Source of the DNA: Acidobacteriaceae bacterium
GTDB taxonomy: Bacteria > Acidobacteriota > Terriglobia > Bryobacterales > Bryobacteraceae
DNA: 18,031 nucleotides
Direction: 5' to 3'
Assembly: GCA_019245255.1 (NCBI GenBank)
Contig: JAFARV010000980.1
Location: 1-18,031, forward strand
Under the pieces are notes generated by a model that saw only the letters and a program-made list of their open reading frames with translations, did no database searches and was not told the origin of the DNA. The position numbers and the translations under genes were made by a program. Each line of letters begins with the position of its first letter. Position 1 is the stretch's first letter. Shown here one piece after another: positions 13,332 through 18,031 of the stretch.

Positions 13332-14573
13332 ATGGCAGGCGATTATCTCTATCTCAGTGAACTCCTGGGCGTCAAAGTATACGACCTGAAGGGCCGCCGC
13401 ATCGGTACCATGCGCGACGCCGCTATCGTTCCGCTGATAGATCCGAAGCGCGTTGACCGCTATCTGGTAGGTGCGGGACCGGGCTGGCTTAGCATCCGCT
13501 ACGACCAGTTAAGCAGTGTGGGAGTCGACGGCGTTCACCTGAAGGATGAGCGCCTCATGCCGTACCACTCTGATGAGTACATGCTGCGCATGGTTCGCGA
13601 TCTTTTGGATCAGCAGATTATTGATGCGCAGGGACGAAAGCTCGTGCGGGTCAACGACGTGACGTTCCGGGAAAGTGTCGAAAACGGCGTCCCCGTTCTC
13701 AGGGTTCTTGAAGTGGATATCGGGGTACGTTCGATTTTAAGGAGAGTCTTCAGAGGAATTCTGCCGCCGAGCACGATCCGTAAGCTCCAGGACCGGATTC
13801 CGCCCCGCTCTATCGCCTGGGAGTACTGCACCATCCTCGAGGCAGATCCTCAGCGCCGGGTGCGCCTGAACATTTCCAACCAATTGATCGAGAAGATGCA
13901 CCCGGCGGATCTCGCCGATATCGTTGAGAACCTCGGACACGAAGACCGGAACGCGATCTTCAATACGATCGACAGCGAAACCGCTGCGGAACTCCTCAGC
14001 GAAGTAGATCCCGACATGCAGACGCAGATTATCGAGTCGCTGCAGACTGAGAAGGCGGCCGAAATTCTCGAAGAAATGGAGCCGTCCGAGGCCGCAGACG
14101 TTCTGCACGAGCTGGAGCATCACAAATCCGAGCAGATCCTCGAAGAAATGGAGCCGGAAGACAAAAAAGAACTGGAGGAACTGCTCGATTTCCGCGACGA
14201 TAGCGCCGGCGGTCTCATGGATCCGGGTTATCTTCAGTTCCCCCTTGAAGCTACCGTTGCGGACGCGATGCTGGAACTAAAAAAGAACGAGGAGATCCTC
14301 GAGGACATTCACGACTTGTTCATTATCGATGCCGGGGAGAAGCTGTGTTATTCGGTGCCGCTGCCAAAGCTGATCTTCGCCTCAGGCGATACAAGGCTGA
14401 AGGAGTTGGCGTCAGACCCGCTTCTTTACGTCCATTCAGACGAGCGGCAGGACCGGATTGCCGAGATGTTCGACAAATACAACCTGCTGAGTCTCCCGGT
14501 TGTAGATGAGCACCTCCGATTAGTGGGTGTGATCACGGTCGACGACATCGTAACCTTGCTGCGGCAGAGCTGA
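13332..14573 (+). CDS. Soluble PRC-barrel / MgtE N-terminal / CBS domain protein
   Basis: The 413-residue protein has, in order, two PRC-barrel-like segments (about residues 5-75 and 90-150; DLLDQQIIDAQGRKLVRVNDV marks the second), an MgtE N-terminal superhelix (about 180-285) and a CBS pair (about 290-410). The superhelix contains repeated AEILEEMEPSEAADVL and EQILEEMEPEDKKELEELL. The CBS pair opens with DSAGGLMDPGYL and ends VVDEHLRLVGVITVDDIV. These cytoplasmic parts of MgtE sense Mg2+ and gate its membrane pore, but no membrane domain is present and no transporter gene is adjacent. A role as a free-standing metal or nucleotide sensor is inferred. ATG at 13332 follows GGGAGCGGGAT; an ATG at 13317 is the alternative. 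It is divergent from the helicase. Confidence 0.85.
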   Translation: MAGDYLYLSELLGVKVYDLKGRRIGTMRDAAIVPLIDPKRVDRYLVGAGPGWLSIRYDQLSSVGVDGVHLKDERLMPYHSDEYMLRMVRDLLDQQIIDAQGRKLVRVNDVTFRESVENGVPVLRVLEVDIGVRSILRRVFRGILPPSTIRKLQDRIPPRSIAWEYCTILEADPQRRVRLNISNQLIEKMHPADLADIVENLGHEDRNAIFNTIDSETAAELLSEVDPDMQTQIIESLQTEKAAEILEEMEPSEAADVLHELEHHKSEQILEEMEPEDKKELEELLDFRDDSAGGLMDPGYLQFPLEATVADAMLELKKNEEILEDIHDLFIIDAGEKLCYSVPLPKLIFASGDTRLKELASDPLLYVHSDERQDRIAEMFDKYNLLSLPVVDEHLRLVGVITVDDIVTLLRQS

Positions 14574-14605
14574 TACCGAAGGCAACCCGCTGCTATCCTT
14601 ATTAT

Positions 14606-16333
14606 TTGCGCCTCCAAACCACCGGGCTATGGTTGAGCACCGCATCCCTGGCTGTCGCTCTACTTTCCCTTATTCCCATCCGGCCCATGTACGGGTCAAC
14701 TGCGCAGCCGCTCTCTCTGATCGAGATACTTAAAGGCGAACTCGATCGCGAGTTCGGGATCATGAAGGCCAAAGCCGATCCGGCGCCTTACTTCATGGCC
14801 TATGAGGCGACCGAGACCGAAAGCGACACCGCTTCGGCATCTTTGGGTGCCCTGATCGATAGTCTGCATATCCACTCGCGCGGCGTGGACACAACCATTC
14901 GCGTCGGTTCTCCTCAATTCGACAACTACCATCCGTACAAAGGCGTCCGTTTCCGCTTCACCGCGTATAGTCCTATTAGCCTGGACAACAATGCGGACGA
15001 GATCCGGCGCGCGCTCTGGCGCGACTCAGACCGGGTGTATCGGGCCGCAGTAGGCCGGCTGCTGCAGCTCAAAACGGATGAACAACTCATCGCGGAAGAC
15101 AAGGAAAAGAGCGATGACTTTTCATCCGAACAACCTGCCGGCTTCGCTAACGTACCCGAACGCTATCGGACCGACATGACAGAGTGGACGGGACGTCTCC
15201 GTGCGCTCTCGGCTGAGTTCAAAACTCATGACCGGATTCTGGCATCGCAAGTCGCGTTTCGCGCTCAGCGCGAAATACGAACCCTCGTGAACAGCGAAGG
15301 AACCCAGATTGAGCAAGGAAGTAATTTGTTCCGCTTCGAAGTTGGTGCGGACGGCCTGACGCCAGACGGAATGGACGTCAGTACGTTTGCGACGGTAGAG
15401 GCCTCAGATCCCGCACACATGCCCGGCGAGACCCAACTCAGAGCGCAAGTGAAAGATGTTGCGGACAAGGTTGACGCCTTAATGAAGGCGCCTCCGGCTG
15501 AGCCGATCGTCTGTCCGGCCATTCTGTCAGGGCGAGCGGCCGCAGTGTTCTTCCATGAGATCTTCGGTCACCGTGTCGAGGGGCACCGGCAAAAGGACGT
15601 TGAAGAGGGTCAGACGTTCACCAAAATGCTGGGCCAGCAGGTCCTGCCCGCTTTCATTAGCGTTCGTTTTGACCCGACACGCCGTCAGTTCGACGGCAAA
15701 GATCTCATCGGCTACTACGAATACGACGATGAGGGCGTGAAAGCCCGGCCCGTCGATGTAGTCGAGAAAGGTGTATTGAAGACGTTTCTGCTGTCCCGCT
15801 CTCCAGTGGGCGAGTTCGCGCACTCGAATGGGCACGGCCGCAAGCAGCCGGGCTTTGAGCCGGAATCCCGTCAATCGAACCTAATTGTGGAATCCACGAA
15901 GCAGGTGTCAGACACCGAGCTGAGGGCTATGCTTGTCGCCGAAGTCAAGAAACAGGTGAAACCGTACGGCTTGTACTTCGAGGAAGTTGCCAGCGGATAC
16001 ACGACCACAGGCAGACGCGGCTTGCAGGCCTTCACCGTGGTCCCGCTAGTCGTCTATCGCGTGTATCCTGACGGGCGGCCCGATGAATTGATCCGCGGAG
16101 TGGATATTGTCGGAACACCGCTGTCGAGTTTTCAGCGGATACTAGCGACATCCAACAAATCCGATGTGTTTAACGGATACTGCGGCGCCGAGTCGGGCAG
16201 CATTCCGGTCTCCGCGGTGTCGCCGGCAATTCTTGTTTCTGAGATTGAGACCCAAAAGAAGCGCAATGCACAGCGCAAGGCACCGATTCTTCCCCGGCCC
16301 GGAGGCAGCACGTATCATGCGACGTTTGAATAG
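14606..16333 (+). CDS. Secreted TldD-like metalloprotease (zinc site intact)
   Basis: This 575-residue TldD/PmbA-family protein starts with a signal-like segment (residues 1-30, GLWLSTASLAVALLSLIPI). The zinc motif HEIFGHRVEGH gives His317, Glu318 and His322, and the third ligand expected in TldD, a cysteine near the C-terminus, is Cys526 in GYCGAESGSIPV. Also conserved are DDEGVKARPVDVVEKGVLKTFLL and SNGHGR. In E. coli TldD pairs with inactive TldE to cleave unfolded peptides in the cytoplasm; here export is predicted, so the substrate lies in the envelope or outside. The start TTG at 14606 is the only one giving a full signal peptide, but no clear ribosome site is seen. An internal TTG at 14633 is possible. 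The next gene overlaps by 17 bases. Confidence 0.87.
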   Translation: MRLQTTGLWLSTASLAVALLSLIPIRPMYGSTAQPLSLIEILKGELDREFGIMKAKADPAPYFMAYEATETESDTASASLGALIDSLHIHSRGVDTTIRVGSPQFDNYHPYKGVRFRFTAYSPISLDNNADEIRRALWRDSDRVYRAAVGRLLQLKTDEQLIAEDKEKSDDFSSEQPAGFANVPERYRTDMTEWTGRLRALSAEFKTHDRILASQVAFRAQREIRTLVNSEGTQIEQGSNLFRFEVGADGLTPDGMDVSTFATVEASDPAHMPGETQLRAQVKDVADKVDALMKAPPAEPIVCPAILSGRAAAVFFHEIFGHRVEGHRQKDVEEGQTFTKMLGQQVLPAFISVRFDPTRRQFDGKDLIGYYEYDDEGVKARPVDVVEKGVLKTFLLSRSPVGEFAHSNGHGRKQPGFEPESRQSNLIVESTKQVSDTELRAMLVAEVKKQVKPYGLYFEEVASGYTTTGRRGLQAFTVVPLVVYRVYPDGRPDELIRGVDIVGTPLSSFQRILATSNKSDVFNGYCGAESGSIPVSAVSPAILVSEIETQKKRNAQRKAPILPRPGGSTYHATFE

Positions 16334-18026
16334 CGTCGTGAAGATGACGCCGGCCTTGCTGGCTGCGCTGTTCGCGTCCGTGTCCATTGCCCGGATCGCC
16401 TCGCCGGCATCGACGCAGGAGACAGAAATCGAAAAAGACGTTCAACTGAGAGCGATGACAGACGAGCTGGCCCGCAGCAAGACGCTTCAGCTAAGCGATT
16501 TGGACAAGCCGTATTTCATCGCCGTCATGGTGAGCGACGGTGATGAGATCTCAGTGTCGGGCAGCTTGGGAGGCCTTGTCAGCTCGAGCCACGTTCATCT
16601 TCGATATCCGCGCGTCGATGTGCGTGTCGGCAGTTACAGCCTCGACAACACGAACTCGGTCTTCTCGGTTGCACAGCGGCTGCATGCTTTCCCGATTGAT
16701 GACGATTATCCGGCGTTGCGCGCTTCCCTCTGGCTTTCCTCCGACGCGCTATATAAAGCTGCGGCGGATCAGATAGCCAGGAAGCGGAACGCGCTGCGTG
16801 AACTCGAAAACAGCGATAAGACGCCGGACTTTGCACCGGCGCCCCCGGTTCAGGTGATATTACCACCCGCTCGTCCCAGCGCCAATCAGCGCGAATGGGA
16901 GGCGTCAGTGCGACGCCTTTCAGCGCAGTTTTCCAAATACCCGGCTGTGTTGAGCTCGAGCGTTCGATTGATGTCAGTTTCGTCGACCTACCGGCTGGTG
17001 AACACGGAAGGCACCGTCGTCCGCGTGCCTCAGGAGCTAGCCGAAGCAGAGATTCGATCGCGCAGTCTGGCACCGGACGGAACCGCGGTTTGGAATCATG
17101 TTTTCGTTGCGGCACACACGCCGGCAGAACTCCCGGGCGAATCGAGCTTCGCGGGTCTTATCGACAAGGTGGCAGCGGAAACTCAGCAGCTCCAGAACGC
17201 CCCTGCAATGGAAGCGTACACGGGCCCCGTCCTTTTCGAGCAACAGGCCGCAGCGCAGATGATGGCGGAAGTTATTGCGGATGCCGCTATACTTCGCCGC
17301 AAGCCGGTTGCTCCCGCAGGCTCCAAACAGACGACGTTCCTGGATAGTGTGTGGGAATCGCGCTCGGGAACTCGGGTCGCGCCTGATTGGCTTACGCTGA
17401 TCGACGATCCAACCCGGAAGAGTTTCCACAACGAGCAGCTCGCCGGCTTCTATAACGTCGACGACGAAGGGGTTCCGCCTAAGCCCGTGACTTTGGTTGA
17501 AAAGGGTACCCTCAAGTCATTTCTTCTGACCCGGCAACCCGTAAAGACCTACAACGCCTCGAATGGTCACGGCCGGCTGCCAGGTCAGTACGGCAACGAA
17601 TGGCCTGTCATCGGCAATCTCTTTGTTGAAGTCGCGCAGCCCATACCGGAAGCCGAGATGAAAACGAAGCTCATCGATCAGGTCAAGGCAGCGGGCCTGA
17701 AATATGGGCTGCTCATCCGCCGAATCGACTTTCCATCGACTGCAAGTGCCGATGAGTTGCAGGGCATCGCACAGGAACTGCAGAAACGCGGGTACGCGCG
17801 CACCATCACCCCACCGCTATTGGCTTATCGGGTCTACCCCGACGGACGGGAGGAACTGGTTCGCGGCGCCAGGTTCATGGAGTTCAGCGCCAAGAACCTG
17901 CGGGACCTTCTCGCCGCTTCCGACCGGGCATATGTTCTGAATTATCTGAATCGGGGGACCTCGTTTAACCTTGCGGACGTCGGCTCCAACGTCTCCATAT
18001 CGTCCGTCATCTGTCCTTCGCTTTAA
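16317..18026 (+). CDS. Secreted TldE/PmbA-like paralogue lacking the zinc ligands
   Basis: This 569-residue protein has a signal peptide (MRRLNSVVKMTPALLAALFASVSIA). It is alignable along its whole length with the upstream TldD-like protein, for example DDEGVPPKPVTLVEKGTLKSFLL, SNGHGRLPG and LAYRVYPDG. The catalytic motif is lost: at the position of HEIFGH it reads AEVIAD (Ala317, Glu318, Asp322), and the C-terminal zinc cysteine is replaced by LNRGTSFNL sequence. The start ATG at 16317 lies inside the end of the upstream gene (17-base overlap), indicating translational coupling. By analogy with TldE it should be the non-catalytic partner of a heterodimer, which is an inference. The gene ends 5 bases before the window edge, so anything downstream is unseen. 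Confidence 0.85.
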   Translation: MRRLNSVVKMTPALLAALFASVSIARIASPASTQETEIEKDVQLRAMTDELARSKTLQLSDLDKPYFIAVMVSDGDEISVSGSLGGLVSSSHVHLRYPRVDVRVGSYSLDNTNSVFSVAQRLHAFPIDDDYPALRASLWLSSDALYKAAADQIARKRNALRELENSDKTPDFAPAPPVQVILPPARPSANQREWEASVRRLSAQFSKYPAVLSSSVRLMSVSSTYRLVNTEGTVVRVPQELAEAEIRSRSLAPDGTAVWNHVFVAAHTPAELPGESSFAGLIDKVAAETQQLQNAPAMEAYTGPVLFEQQAAAQMMAEVIADAAILRRKPVAPAGSKQTTFLDSVWESRSGTRVAPDWLTLIDDPTRKSFHNEQLAGFYNVDDEGVPPKPVTLVEKGTLKSFLLTRQPVKTYNASNGHGRLPGQYGNEWPVIGNLFVEVAQPIPEAEMKTKLIDQVKAAGLKYGLLIRRIDFPSTASADELQGIAQELQKRGYARTITPPLLAYRVYPDGREELVRGARFMEFSAKNLRDLLAASDRAYVLNYLNRGTSFNLADVGSNVSISSVICPSL

Positions 18027-18031
18027 TTGAC

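Noticed and set aside
16579..17115. Antisense frame of about 178 codons over the second TldD-family gene
   Set aside because: The sense frame aligns throughout with the upstream paralogue, so the antisense frame is coincidental.
14606..18026. Possibility that the second TldD-like gene is a decaying pseudogene
   Set aside because: It is full length, has an intact signal peptide and keeps conserved non-catalytic blocks. Loss limited to zinc ligands fits a TldE-like partner better than decay.
1..18031. CRISPR arrays, tRNA/rRNA genes, insertion sequences, toxin-antitoxin or phage genes
   Set aside because: No regularly spaced direct repeats, cloverleaf-like segments, transposase motifs or terminal repeats were noticed by eye. 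A covariance-model scan (tRNAscan-SE, Infernal) was not possible.

Overview
The window reads as ordinary chromosomal DNA from a moderately GC-rich, Gram-negative-type bacterium. The best guess is an Acidobacteriota soil lineage (Solibacter/Bryobacter-like). That assignment is an inference from the protein set: a Tat-exported ferritin-like protein, a secreted TldD-type pair, a soluble PRC-barrel/MgtE/CBS protein, and the style of GalU and the PLP decarboxylase. No phage, transposon, CRISPR array, tRNA or rRNA was seen. Genes are tightly packed and no gap without a gene exceeds 300 bases; the largest is 248 bases (9120-9367).

Layout. (1) 1-2042, minus strand: the N-terminal fragment of an unrecognised protein cut by the window edge, a secreted protein with a BamE/SmpA-like C-terminal domain, and a CPBP (Rce1-like) membrane protease upstream of it. 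(2) 2186-6468, plus strand: a PilZ protein, a DapA-superfamily lyase, a group II PLP-dependent amino-acid decarboxylase, dihydroorotate dehydrogenase (pyrD) and RidA, in close succession. (3) 6472-9119, minus strand: a small secreted Ig-like protein, galU, and a Tat-exported ferritin-like protein. (4) 9368-10236, plus strand: a cupin and a DoxX membrane protein overlapping by 4 bases, ended by a hairpin with a T-run. (5) 10258-11309: a small coiled-coil protein (minus), a two-cluster ferredoxin (plus) and queD (minus), the last coupled to a DinG-type helicase (11302-13257, minus). (6) 13332-18026, plus strand: a membrane-less MgtE-like protein and two tandem, overlapping TldD/PmbA-family genes with signal peptides.

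The most interesting biology is the last pair. The first protein keeps the complete zinc site (His317, Glu318, His322, Cys526). The second has Ala317 and Asp322 at the same residue numbers and has lost the cysteine. This mirrors the catalytic TldD / non-catalytic TldE arrangement known from cytoplasmic heterodimers, but both proteins here carry export signals. Other points worth a look are a perfect TATAAT box 8 bases before the galU start (possible leaderless mRNA), a dyad in front of the ferredoxin gene with a Shine-Dalgarno-like stretch in its loop, palindromes between the ferritin-like and cupin genes, and a metal-sensor-like MgtE protein with no transport domain. Nothing here can be claimed as a wholly new system from sequence alone.
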